Shown piece after piece: positions 43,829-52,884 of a stretch of 64,000 nucleotides of DNA. The position numbers were made by a program, and so were the translations under genes. Positions within the stretch are counted from its first letter, which is position 1, and each line of letters opens with the position of its first letter. Source of the stretch: Verrucomicrobiales bacterium (GTDB taxonomy: Bacteria > Verrucomicrobiota > Verrucomicrobiia > Limisphaerales > UBA11320); NCBI GenBank assembly GCA_016793885.1, contig JAEUHE010000179.1, positions 186,001 to 250,000 of the forward strand, given 5' to 3'. Under the pieces are notes generated by a model that searched no databases, was not told where the DNA came from, and was given only the letters and a program-made list of their open reading frames with translations.

Positions 43829-46800
43829 TCACCAGGTCACATGCACCCGGACGAAAACGCGGCGGGCAACGGACAGGGGCTTGGACGCTCTCCACAAATA
43901 GCGCGCTGTCCCGTCACCCACTGGTTGCCTCGATACCCAGCTGCCGTCCTCCTTCCACTGGGAAAGATCGGCGGATTCCTGGACGTGATACCCGAGGTCG
44001 GAGGCATCCGTGCGTCCTCGGAAGCTGAGGGTGAAGTAGAGTGACTTTTGACCGTCGACTTCCAGTTCCTGGACCTGCGCCTTGGGCTGTTCCGCCGAGG
44101 AGGCCGACAGAGGTTCTCCCAGGAAGGCATACTCCAAAACATTGTTAAGCCCATCGCCGTCCGGATCTCCCAGCGGATCGGTGACACCACCGTGGGCTGC
44201 ACCCCATGCCGCGAAGGTTAGTCCGTCGTCGCCGCCAGGCGTCCCCAGCGCCGCGCTGCTGGGACGCCAGTTTTCGGGGATGGAGTGGTCGGGCCGCGAA
44301 TGAGGCATGATCAGTTCTAAGCTGCGACCGGTGCCATCCGCTTCCGAAGGCCAGGGGGCGGCATCCCTATAGAATACAGACCGGATCGGGGTGTTGCTGC
44401 CATAGGATAGCGTCACCAGCTCTCCAGCGTTCTTGAGATTTCCATCACCATAGTTACCCAGGATGTTCTTTCCCTTGCCGTAGCGCTTCTCGAATGCGGC
44501 CTGATGTTTCACGACCAGGCCATACGATCCCGCCGCGAGGCGAGTGCCTGGAGAAAACTCGAAGTTAACTCCGGAAGTGAATCCCACACTGGTCAGATCG
44601 AGATCCTCAAGCGCCGTATTCTTGATCTCAATGAACTCAAAATCTTCATCGGTGAAGCCGAGAGACAACTCGTCCGGAGAAGCCGCCCGGGGATGATACA
44701 TCAGTTCCGAGATGACGAGGCTCTCCGAGTAAGCCGTCACGTTCGCCGCTGTGCTCACAAACTGGATCGGATTCGACCAGTTGCTCCAGCGCCCATTCGC
44801 GTCCTTGTGACGAACTCGCGCACGATAGGTTTCGCCGGGCACGACTGCCGAGAGCGGAACATGAATCTGGTGCGCGAACGTCGAAATCTCACCGGAGGTC
44901 CAATGCGGTTCCACCTCATACTTCCGTGGCACCCCTGCCACGTAACCTGCCAGTCCCGGAGCGGAGATCCGCCCCAAGCGCCACTGAACTGCAGCGAAGG
45001 TCTTGCCGATGAACTCAGAGCACTCGAACCTCAAATCGTTGGCTGGATAACTGGGAGAACCGATATACTTGATGGAAGGTCGGCTGGGCACGTCGGCCGC
45101 GATGGACTCCTTGGCTTCACTCTTGACGAACTCGTATCCATACCCCAATTGCTCGCCGTTCCCGATCGTCCATGCGCGCGGCCCCGGATAGGTGTCGGTC
45201 ATGTAGTCATTCAGGTAGGTCACAAAATCCTCGAACGCCGCGAACCCGACGTAATTCGTGGCCCTCAGCCAGCGTTTATAGGCTCCGCCGCCGGCGTTGA
45301 AGGTGTGCGGCGAATAATAGAAGTTCCCTTTGTGATTCGAATCGCTGTGAGCGGTGGGTGAACCTGCGGTTCGCGGGTGAAAGTTCCACATCGCCGCATC
45401 GAGGTCTGCCCAGGTCAGGGCCTGCTCAGAGGGATTTACCAGTTGCGCATACTCATCCACCAATTGGCCGATCTGACCCCCGTTCGCAGAACGATCGCTT
45501 AGCAATAGGTCCAAGACCTCACGAGCCCGATTGCGTTTTTCGATCGCCAACGCCGGAACGCTCATGGCGCCATCCTGAGTGATGGCGCCACTCGCACTTT
45601 GGTGAGTGCGGCCTACGAACATCATGTCGAGATCCCAGGGGATAGGCATCCAGTGACCCTCGGGATGGTGGTAGAAGTAGTGGTTCCATCCATTGCGCAG
45701 ATCGACGTTTCCCACAACGCGGCAGGCGATCCGAAAGCTGTAGTAGGTGGGGAGGTGAAGGTTCGTCCGCCACCACCCCTCCTTTTGACTCAAGGCGGAA
45801 GCGCTGGCGAAGGAGTCCCAGTCAGCGTTGTTGACCGGGTGGGTTGGGCCCTGGTTCTTCTTGTTTCCGGATCCGTTTCCACCCCCTTCAATCTTGTAGA
45901 GACTGCCGTCCGGCAGGCCACGCTCGTCCAGGAAGGAGCCGTCCGGCGACTCGGTCACCAAATAGAGTCCCCAAAGGTCCCCCGAATACTGCCCTTTGCC
46001 AGAACCCGGGAAAGTTGCATCGGACACAGTCGCCGTCGGGTCGGCAGACTCGACCGCATTGTCGATGACCCGCAAGCTGACGTAATGGGTCTTCGGAGAT
46101 GGGACGCCCAGCAACTCATACACACGGAAGGAGAGGCATTCCTCGATCCCAGCCATCCCCCGATTGGCGGCGATCCACGGGGCCGACCCCCCGTTCAAGT
46201 TAAAATCATCCCAGGTCTGGGAATACGGCCGACCATAATTGTCCTTGGCCTGGAACTCGTGAGTGTTGTTGACATGGATGCGCCATTTGTTTTTACCCGA
46301 AACATACGTGGAAAACTCCCCTCGATTGTTAAACGTAACATGGTCATACACCCTGCCGTCGTAGACCAAGGTCCCCCACATCGGAACGGTGTCGAATGCA
46401 CTGTCATACTGACTCCTGATCACATCGCTCTGATTTGCGATCAGATGGTAAGCAGGCAGGGAGGCCACCAGGTTGCTGGGAAACACGTTCACGACACCCT
46501 GGGTCCCGGCGTCCCCTGGCTTAAACGCTCCCGCCCAGCCGGGAACACCGTTGTAGACAAAATAGGCGAAGTTAGGTTGCGGATCGTCCGGATAAGGGAC
46601 CTGGATCCCCCGCCCCGTCGTGTCCGTGCAGAGGATCCGATATCGAACCAGCCGGCGATGCACCTGCATTTCCGGTGGCAGGGTGACGGAGTAAACCCCA
46701 TCGTTGGGGAGGGCATCGCCCGCCTGGCCGCCATCATTCATGGCCACTGAGATCCAGTTCGTCACATAGGCTGGATCCGTTTTTCGAAGGTAACTACCGG

Positions 46801-48103
46801 GATCCACCACCTGATAAGACAACACGACAGAGGCGACGCCGTCTGAATCCGTCACTTTGGCGGTGATCAGCTCGGTCACCCCGGCGGTGGGCTGCTCAGG
46901 GACGTGACTCACCTGGCGAATGAGCGGAGGGGCGTTGGCCGCCACGGCACCGTTCGGGGCGCCCGGGGTGGGAGCCGCGTTTTCACCGATCACCTGGCAA
47001 TCAATGGATACCCCGGTTCCGGAGATCGATGAGTTAAACGCGTGGATCGCGATCAGGTTGGTCCCGGCCACCAATCCGGCTGCTTTGGCGGAAATGAAGA
47101 GATTTTCGATGACCGGTTTCCCACCCGAAACCGCCTTGTGAACCGTCGCCCCGAACGGCCGGCCGAGAACGCCCGCATCGAATGGCTTTTCCGCCTTGTC
47201 ACGCATGTGCAGCCGCGGAGTCACCTCGCGCCCGTTGATCCACACGATACAACCGTCTTCGATGGTCACTCGCAGCCGAAGCCGGCTCGGCATCACCCCC
47301 GCAGGAATCGTGAACGGATGCCGCAGATAGAGGGAGATATAGTTCGCTAGCATCGGAACAGGAACGTTCCAGGGCTCCTTCGAGAGATCGGTTTTGTCGT
47401 CATTGTCGCCGAAACCGATAGATGTCTGGGCAGTCTGCCAAGTCTCGTCCTCAAGGAACTCGATCTGACGCCAGGCATTGGTGGGATTTGAGGCCTCGCT
47501 GGTGCCTTTTCGGAAACGCCATTGGCTGTCCTGTGCGCCAATGTAAGTGGTGGATTGGGGAATAAAATTCGTGGAGCCTGAACTTCTCCAAGCTCCTCCC
47601 AGATCATTGTCCAACGAGGCATTGATCAGCTCGATCGAGGAGCCTTCCCCATGAGCGCTCGAAGGCCAGGGAAACCCGGGACGATAGGCGACCTTGTCCA
47701 CGATGGCTCCCGCCCGGTCGCGGAGCTCAATGGTTGCGCCCCCTCGTTTGAGCCGTCCGATCCAAGGTCCCAACGCCTCGCTTCCAAAGGCGGACTGAAA
47801 AGCGACTGGGTTGGCAGCCACGACCACGAAACCATGGGCCGGGAGGAGAGTTGAGTTCGGAAACGTGTATTCAACGGCGTTGGCGAACCGCCAGCCCGAA
47901 AGGTCTACTGGCTGGTCTGCGGCATTTAACAGCTCAATAAACTCGGTGGGCTTCGTCTTGTCGGCTGGAGCATACAAGATCTCGTTGATGACCACCGAGG
48001 CACAGACCGAGGGCAAGCCCGCCAGCCCGGCTAGGAATATCAGACCCAGCCAGAGCTGATTGGCAGCACTCCGAAAGCCATAGGTCTTACGCGTCGTTCC
48101 CAT
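43829..48103 (-). CDS. Secreted CotH-kinase-family protein with lamin-tail domains
   Basis: A 1424-residue exported protein. I chose ATG 48103 (MGTTRKTYGF); the frame also opens at TTG 48115. A signal peptide (LWLGLIFLAGLAGLPSVCAS) leads into a lamin-tail domain (VVINEILYAPADKTKPTEFI). The middle holds a CotH-type atypical kinase region, about residues 560-870, with FNNRGEFSTYVSGKNKWRIH early and IPWDLDMMF late. A fibronectin-like segment and a second lamin-tail domain (LVISELMYHPRAASPDELSL, then IEIKNTALEDLDLTSVGF) follow. The C-terminus has a DPDGDGLNNVLEYAFLGEP calcium-type motif and a small beta-rich end domain. Such proteins are frequent and multicopy in Verrucomicrobia. Spore-coat CotH phosphorylates proteins; the role here is unknown. 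Confidence 0.88.
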   Translation of the reverse strand: MGTTRKTYGFRSAANQLWLGLIFLAGLAGLPSVCASVVINEILYAPADKTKPTEFIELLNAADQPVDLSGWRFANAVEYTFPNSTLLPAHGFVVVAANPVAFQSAFGSEALGPWIGRLKRGGATIELRDRAGAIVDKVAYRPGFPWPSSAHGEGSSIELINASLDNDLGGAWRSSGSTNFIPQSTTYIGAQDSQWRFRKGTSEASNPTNAWRQIEFLEDETWQTAQTSIGFGDNDDKTDLSKEPWNVPVPMLANYISLYLRHPFTIPAGVMPSRLRLRVTIEDGCIVWINGREVTPRLHMRDKAEKPFDAGVLGRPFGATVHKAVSGGKPVIENLFISAKAAGLVAGTNLIAIHAFNSSISGTGVSIDCQVIGENAAPTPGAPNGAVAANAPPLIRQVSHVPEQPTAGVTELITAKVTDSDGVASVVLSYQVVDPGSYLRKTDPAYVTNWISVAMNDGGQAGDALPNDGVYSVTLPPEMQVHRRLVRYRILCTDTTGRGIQVPYPDDPQPNFAYFVYNGVPGWAGAFKPGDAGTQGVVNVFPSNLVASLPAYHLIANQSDVIRSQYDSAFDTVPMWGTLVYDGRVYDHVTFNNRGEFSTYVSGKNKWRIHVNNTHEFQAKDNYGRPYSQTWDDFNLNGGSAPWIAANRGMAGIEECLSFRVYELLGVPSPKTHYVSLRVIDNAVESADPTATVSDATFPGSGKGQYSGDLWGLYLVTESPDGSFLDERGLPDGSLYKIEGGGNGSGNKKNQGPTHPVNNADWDSFASASALSQKEGWWRTNLHLPTYYSFRIACRVVGNVDLRNGWNHYFYHHPEGHWMPIPWDLDMMFVGRTHQSASGAITQDGAMSVPALAIEKRNRAREVLDLLLSDRSANGGQIGQLVDEYAQLVNPSEQALTWADLDAAMWNFHPRTAGSPTAHSDSNHKGNFYYSPHTFNAGGGAYKRWLRATNYVGFAAFEDFVTYLNDYMTDTYPGPRAWTIGNGEQLGYGYEFVKSEAKESIAADVPSRPSIKYIGSPSYPANDLRFECSEFIGKTFAAVQWRLGRISAPGLAGYVAGVPRKYEVEPHWTSGEISTFAHQIHVPLSAVVPGETYRARVRHKDANGRWSNWSNPIQFVSTAANVTAYSESLVISELMYHPRAASPDELSLGFTDEDFEFIEIKNTALEDLDLTSVGFTSGVNFEFSPGTRLAAGSYGLVVKHQAAFEKRYGKGKNILGNYGDGNLKNAGELVTLSYGSNTPIRSVFYRDAAPWPSEADGTGRSLELIMPHSRPDHSIPENWRPSSAALGTPGGDDGLTFAAWGAAHGGVTDPLGDPDGDGLNNVLEYAFLGEPLSASSAEQPKAQVQELEVDGQKSLYFTLSFRGRTDASDLGYHVQESADLSQWKEDGSWVSRQPVGDGTARYLWRASKPLSVARRVFVRVHVTW

Positions 48104-48264
48104 AAAGCAATTCAAGTCGGATAAAGGTCAAGAGCCTCATTCGGGATCAGTTGGAAGGAGGATCTTGGACAGATTACACTCAGGAGAGACTTACCTCCAG
48201 CAGTAAGATGAGTCGTCCAAGCTTGTCCATCGCTGAGGTTGACTTGGCGGCCTAGCCACGTCTA

Positions 48265-48765
48265 ATGGGTCTCATGCGCTTCGTCCTCAAACAAAAGTTC
48301 TGGTCGTTCGGTGACGATTTCAAAATCCAGGATGCGAATGGACAGGACGTTTATTTTGTCGATGGCCGGGCTTTCAGCTGGGGGGATAAACTTAGTTTTC
48401 GGGACAGGCAAGGCAACGAACTCGCCTTCATCCGTCAGAAGCTTCTGTCCTGGGGCCCCACCTACGAGATCGAGCTGCACGGACGCCTGGTCGCCGTCGT
48501 GAAGAAAAAGCTGTTCACCTTGCTGCGATGCAAATTCACGGTCGATGTCCCCGGGCCGGACGACCTGGAGGCCCAGGGCAGTTTCCTTGACCGCGAGTAT
48601 ACCATCGAGCGGCACGGTCGCCGAGTCGCGGAGATCAGCAAGCGCTGGTTCTCCTTCACCGACACCTATGGCGTCGAGATCGAATCCGGAGAGGATCCCG
48701 TCCTGCTGCTTGCCACCGCCGTGGTCATCGACATGGTCTGCCATCAGGAGAGCAAGGAGCGGTGA
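48265..48765 (+). CDS. LURP-one-related (LOR/YxjI-type) protein
   Basis: A 166-residue soluble beta-barrel protein of the LURP-one-related family, a tubby-like fold. It begins MRFVLKQKFWSFGDDFKIQD (ATG 48274 is the family-like start, ATG 48265 the longer one) and shows repeated strand pairs such as KLSFRDRQGNELAFIRQK and YTIERHGRRVAEISKRWF, ending in a hydrophobic helix (PVLLLATAVVIDMVC). The family may bind membrane phospholipids; no enzymatic function is known. It is divergent from the CotH gene. Confidence 0.82.
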   Translation: MGLMRFVLKQKFWSFGDDFKIQDANGQDVYFVDGRAFSWGDKLSFRDRQGNELAFIRQKLLSWGPTYEIELHGRLVAVVKKKLFTLLRCKFTVDVPGPDDLEAQGSFLDREYTIERHGRRVAEISKRWFSFTDTYGVEIESGEDPVLLLATAVVIDMVCHQESKER

Positions 48766-48794
48766 ATCCGCGTCCTATGTGGACGCGTTGGCGG

Positions 48795-50051
48795 TCACGG
48801 CCAAGATCGGTTGTAGAAGCTCTCGTGTTGATCAACGCACGCGGTCGCTTGGATGACTGAGTTCGTGTTCAGGCGAGTGATCGGCTCCACCGATTCATAA
48901 TTGCGCATCCGGCATCCGATCAGGCTCACGGTCAGGCTCTGATTCCCCCGCACCAATAGGAAATCCTGCGATTTTCCCAAAGTGCTCAAAGCAGGGTTGT
49001 GCCCGGAGAATCCCTCTACATTGACTAGCGAGGTGTGTCCCTGCCCCTCGATCACGATCGGGTGAATTTGATCGAGTTGCGCGCCGACGTTCGCAATGAT
49101 GGATCCCTGAGCGATCTGCCAATTCCGATTAAACGTGTTGTCGCCCGCCTTGTGGATGCCAATGGTCACACAGTCCAGGTTAAAACTGGAGAGCTGCCCG
49201 TAGGTGGCGGGGCCGAGGTAAACTCCGCCGTAGACCCCAAAGGTGAACAGGTCCAGCAGGACGGCGTTGTCCGTGTGGTTGATGGCGTAGGAGAACGTCC
49301 GAGCAGCAATCACCGCATCTACCACCGACCTGCTATAGCCGCCTTTGATGAACCTCTGATTCGACGGGTTGACATGACAATGCAGAATCCGAGGGATGTC
49401 GTAGCAGTAGTCGATGCGAATGAATTCGCCGCTCAATGGATAGCCATAGCAGTGCTCAAAGAGGATTTGCTCGCAGGGGTGGGTGCGGGTGGCGTTGAAG
49501 TCCATCGCCAGATACTCTCCGTAGAATGTCAGACTCGAGAGGGTCACGCCTTGAGCCGATCTTTTCTGGGCTACTTGGATCGTCGGAGGATATTTGATCA
49601 CTTTGGCTGGGTCCTCCAACGTCTGCCGAGGATACCAAAACTGGATGCCCCGAAGCTGGGTGGCGCTTTCAACGGTGATGAACGGGAAACTGTCATCCTC
49701 GATTTGAAACACGCTGCCAACAGGCTGAGCCCGATCGGGGTGCCGTGTTCCTCGGCCCACCGGCCCATGGACTCCCACCAGCGACACGTTCATGCGCAGC
49801 AGCAAGCCGGATTCCACCGGATAGGGGCTGTCGCTGGGCTCCACAAACAGAGCAGCACCGCGGGGCGCAGCCCAATCAATCGCGCGCTGGAGGGCCACCT
49901 TGTTGGAGGCCGCCGAGTTGGAAGCCAATACGCCGAACTCGCGTAGGCTCACTCCCAGCGGCATAGCCGTGGCGGCGCCGGCCGCCGAGGCCAGCCCACC
50001 ACAGCTGAGCACCCACGTTCCTAGTCCGGCCACAATCCATGATGTTTTCAT
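48795..50051 (-). CDS. Exported right-handed beta-helix protein, pectate-lyase superfamily type
   Basis: A 418-residue protein with a clear signal peptide (MKTSWIVAGLGTWVLSCGGL, then ASAAGAA). The start of the mature part, VSLREFGVLASNSAASNKVA followed by LQRAIDWAA, is the usual opening of Pectate_lyase_3-type beta-helix proteins, where DGxxxDTxAIQxAI is typical. Here the usual Asp residues are replaced by Asn/Ser (LASNSAASN). Repeating short strands follow. No catalytic residues can be assigned. It might bind or act on polysaccharide. A 52-base palindrome lies just upstream of the start. Confidence 0.7.
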   Translation of the reverse strand: MKTSWIVAGLGTWVLSCGGLASAAGAATAMPLGVSLREFGVLASNSAASNKVALQRAIDWAAPRGAALFVEPSDSPYPVESGLLLRMNVSLVGVHGPVGRGTRHPDRAQPVGSVFQIEDDSFPFITVESATQLRGIQFWYPRQTLEDPAKVIKYPPTIQVAQKRSAQGVTLSSLTFYGEYLAMDFNATRTHPCEQILFEHCYGYPLSGEFIRIDYCYDIPRILHCHVNPSNQRFIKGGYSRSVVDAVIAARTFSYAINHTDNAVLLDLFTFGVYGGVYLGPATYGQLSSFNLDCVTIGIHKAGDNTFNRNWQIAQGSIIANVGAQLDQIHPIVIEGQGHTSLVNVEGFSGHNPALSTLGKSQDFLLVRGNQSLTVSLIGCRMRNYESVEPITRLNTNSVIQATACVDQHESFYNRSWP

Positions 50052-50072
50052 GCGTGGAGCCTATCGGTCACC

Positions 50073-50124
50073 CAGCCGGAGAGCAACGGGCGTGATTCGA
50101 ATCACACCCGTTGCTCTCCAGCTG
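50073..50124. repeat. 52-base near-perfect palindrome between divergent genes
   Basis: Two 25-base arms (50073-50097 and 50100-50124) differ at two positions and meet around ATTCGAAT. The inner part begins GGAGAGCAACGGG and ends CCCGTTGCTCTCC. It lies 21 bases upstream of the beta-helix gene start. It could be an operator or a hairpin in either leader. Confidence 0.85.
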
Positions 50125-50273
50125 AAAACTGCGCATTGCCTTGCGGCCATTTCTTGATAGGTTGCCTGCTCAGCCCCAGGATCAGGTGTATCAGCCTGGG
50201 CGGCAAAAGGCCGAGTAGTGCCATAGCGCAGCTAGAAATCAGGCAGTATCTTGACCAGTCAGAGACCTATCGA

Positions 50274-51665
50274 ATGAAAATCACACTTCACGGTGCCGCC
50301 GGCGATGTCACCGGATCCGCGTATCTCGTCGAAACCGACCGTGCCCGTGTCTTGGTGGACTTCGGGATGTTCCAGGGGGGCTCGCGCCTGGAGGCGAAGA
50401 ATGTGCTGCCTTCCGGGCTGGAATCTACCCGCCTGGATGCGGTGTTGGTCACTCACGCGCACCTGGATCACACCGGACGCCTTCCCCTGCTGGGCAAAAG
50501 CGGGTATGCCGGCCCGCTTTATGCCACCAAAGCGACCATCGCTTTGGCCGGCCTCATCTTGCGAGATTCAGCCAAGGTGCAAGCCACTGACATGGAGCGC
50601 ACCAACCGCAGGCGCGAGCGAGCGGGCGAACCTCCGCTCATGCCGCTCTACGGACTGGAAGACGTCAATCGGGTGCTCGAGCTGTTCCGTGAAGTGCCCT
50701 TCGATGAGTCGTTCGAGGCCGCTCCCGGAATAAGCGCGCGGTATGTGGATGCCGGGCATATGCTGGGGTCAGCCAGCATCGAGTTGACGGTCCAGGAGGA
50801 AGGCAAATCCAAGGTGGTCGTCTTCTCAGGAGACATCGGACCTTCCGGTCTCGCCATCATCCGCGATGCACAGCCGCTCAAGCGCGCGAACCTGGTGTTC
50901 ATGGAATCCACCTATGGAGATCGCGATCACAAGCCGCAGAAGGAAACCCTGGCGGAATTTCGCGCCATCGTGGAGCAGGCTGTCCGCCAAAAATCGCGCA
51001 TTCTCATTCCGGCGTTCGCAGTCGGGCGCACCCAGCAGATCCTCTACCATCTGGACGAGTTGTTTTGCGCCGGCACCGTAAAGCCGTTCCCCGTCTACAT
51101 CGACAGCCCCATGGCGATCGAGGCTTCGAAGATCTATCAAAGCCATCCGGACCTCTTCGATGAGGAAACCCAAGCTCTCCGCGGGGCCTGCGACATCGCC
51201 CATCACCATGCGCACGTCAAGCCGACGCCGACCGCCCAAGATTCCATGGCCCTGAATGAGGCTCCGGGACCTTGTGTGATCATGGCTGGGTCAGGCATGT
51301 GCAACGCGGGACGGATTCTCCATCACCTGCGACACGGACTCTACCGTCCTGAAACCATCGTGATGATTGTCGGCTTCCAAGGACAGGGCACGCTCGGACG
51401 TCAACTGGTCGACGGCGACAAGGACGTCCGCATCTTCGGCGAAACCATCGCGGTGAAGGCACAAATCCGCACCTTGGGCGGTTTCAGTGCTCATGCGGGA
51501 CAAACAGAGCTGCTCAAATGGTTCCGCTTTCTCGCGCCATCCAAGCCTCAAGTGGTCCTGACCCATGGTGAGGCCAAGGGACGTGAGCCCTTGAAGGAAC
51601 TCCTCAAGAAGCACTATGGACTGGAAGCCGAATTGCCCTCCCAGGGCGACATCGTCAGACTCTGA
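50274..51665 (+). CDS. Metallo-beta-lactamase/beta-CASP RNA nuclease
   Basis: A 463-residue enzyme of the CPSF73/RNA-metallo-hydrolase group. I chose ATG 50274 (MKITLHGAAGDVTGSAYLVE), the standard family start; the frame is open upstream to 50136 without family similarity. Zinc motif HAHLDH at 61-66, DAGHMLGSASIEL, and the beta-CASP signatures PAFAVGRTQQILYHL, GSGMCNAGRILHHL and FSAHAGQTELLKW are complete. It probably processes or degrades RNA in the cytoplasm. The downstream hydrolase gene starts 115 bases after its stop. Confidence 0.93.
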   Translation: MKITLHGAAGDVTGSAYLVETDRARVLVDFGMFQGGSRLEAKNVLPSGLESTRLDAVLVTHAHLDHTGRLPLLGKSGYAGPLYATKATIALAGLILRDSAKVQATDMERTNRRRERAGEPPLMPLYGLEDVNRVLELFREVPFDESFEAAPGISARYVDAGHMLGSASIELTVQEEGKSKVVVFSGDIGPSGLAIIRDAQPLKRANLVFMESTYGDRDHKPQKETLAEFRAIVEQAVRQKSRILIPAFAVGRTQQILYHLDELFCAGTVKPFPVYIDSPMAIEASKIYQSHPDLFDEETQALRGACDIAHHHAHVKPTPTAQDSMALNEAPGPCVIMAGSGMCNAGRILHHLRHGLYRPETIVMIVGFQGQGTLGRQLVDGDKDVRIFGETIAVKAQIRTLGGFSAHAGQTELLKWFRFLAPSKPQVVLTHGEAKGREPLKELLKKHYGLEAELPSQGDIVRL

Positions 51666-51780
51666 AGAACGCTCGATCTCGCCCGGGGGCGCTCTGCCGG
51701 TCCGGGAATGCTCACTCCTGCGCGGGCCTGAGCGCGATCGAACGGGCACACCGCCGAGCGTCTCAACCTCCGTGCGGCTG

Positions 51781-52884
51781 ATGCCTCTCATGAGCCGCGG
51801 GCTCCTGGGGCTGGGATCCCTTTTGCTGGTTGCGCTGCTCGGACTATCATCGACCTCGCAAGCTCAACTCAGTCGCGATCGTGTGAGCGAATACCTGAGC
51901 CCCGAGGGGAAGGTGCGCCAAGCCCGCACCGCCGCCGAATGGGAAACGCGACGGACTTCCATTCACGTCTCGATGCAGGCCATCATGGGGGCCTTCCCCG
52001 GACACAGCAACCGCTGCCCACTAGAAATCATTCAGGAAGCCGAGACCCATTTAGGGACCTACGTACGACGTCAGATCAGCTATCAGATCCTGCCCGGCGT
52101 CCGAGTGCCCGCCTACCTGCTGGTTCCCAAGTCCGTGCTGACGGACGGGCGAAAGACCCAAGGCGTTCTGACGCTGCATCAAACGCATCCCGAAGGGCGG
52201 AAAGTCGTGGTTGGCTTGGGAAACAGCCCGGATGATGAATACGCGGTCGAACTCGTCAAACGCGGCTATGTGTGCCTGGCCCCGCCCTACCCCATGCTGG
52301 CTGACTATTGGCCTGATGTCAAAAAGCTCGGTTTTGACAGTGGCACCATGATGGCCATCTGGATCAATAGCCGAGGCCTGGATCTCCTCTGCACGCTTCC
52401 GTTCGTCGAGACCAACCGATTCGGTTGCATTGGACACTCCCTGGGCGGACACAACGGAATCTACACAGCAGCGTTCGATTCTCGTATCGCAGCGGTGGTA
52501 TCCAGTTGTGGCCTGGATAGCTACCGCGATTACTATGACGGCGATCCTGCGAACTGGCAGCCGGAACGAGGGTGGTGTCAAACCCGGTACATGCCACGGC
52601 TAGCCGGTTATCATGGCCGGTTGCACGAGCTCCCCTTCGATTTTCCAGAGGTGCTGGCGGCGATCGCGCCGCGACGGATCTTTATCAACGCACCAACCGG
52701 AGATTCGAACTTTCGGTGGCGAAGCGTGGATCGCGTCGTAAAGTCCGCCAATGAAGTCTTCGCTCTCTTCCCGGGAGCGGTCCCGATCCGAGTCGAACAT
52801 CCTGACTCACCCCATCGATTTCCTCCCGAGGTGCGCGAGGAGGCCTATAGAGTCCTGGATCTAGTCTTGCGACCGTCGCGTTAA
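51781..52884 (+). CDS. Exported alpha/beta hydrolase (acetyl-xylan-esterase/dienelactone-hydrolase-like)
   Basis: A 367-residue secreted or periplasmic hydrolase. I chose ATG 51781, which begins a signal peptide (LGLGSLLLVALLGLSSTSQA); ATG 51790 is also possible. The nucleophile elbow is GHSLGG within NRFGCIGHSLGGHNGIYTAA, the oxyanion region LTLHQTHPEGRK, and the probable catalytic His HPDSPHRFPPEV near the end. The N-terminal segment SIHVSMQAIMGAFP resembles the opening of verrucomicrobial and planctomycetal acyl-esterase homologues. Substrate unknown. It converges on the FG-GAP gene with a four-base overlap of ends. Confidence 0.82.
   Translation: MPLMSRGLLGLGSLLLVALLGLSSTSQAQLSRDRVSEYLSPEGKVRQARTAAEWETRRTSIHVSMQAIMGAFPGHSNRCPLEIIQEAETHLGTYVRRQISYQILPGVRVPAYLLVPKSVLTDGRKTQGVLTLHQTHPEGRKVVVGLGNSPDDEYAVELVKRGYVCLAPPYPMLADYWPDVKKLGFDSGTMMAIWINSRGLDLLCTLPFVETNRFGCIGHSLGGHNGIYTAAFDSRIAAVVSSCGLDSYRDYYDGDPANWQPERGWCQTRYMPRLAGYHGRLHELPFDFPEVLAAIAPRRIFINAPTGDSNFRWRSVDRVVKSANEVFALFPGAVPIRVEHPDSPHRFPPEVREEAYRVLDLVLRPSR

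Noticed and set aside
45599-46750. A 383-codon open frame on the plus strand
   Set aside because: It lies wholly opposite the CotH/lamin-tail gene, whose domains are clear; the frame has no domain character and is a high-GC shadow.
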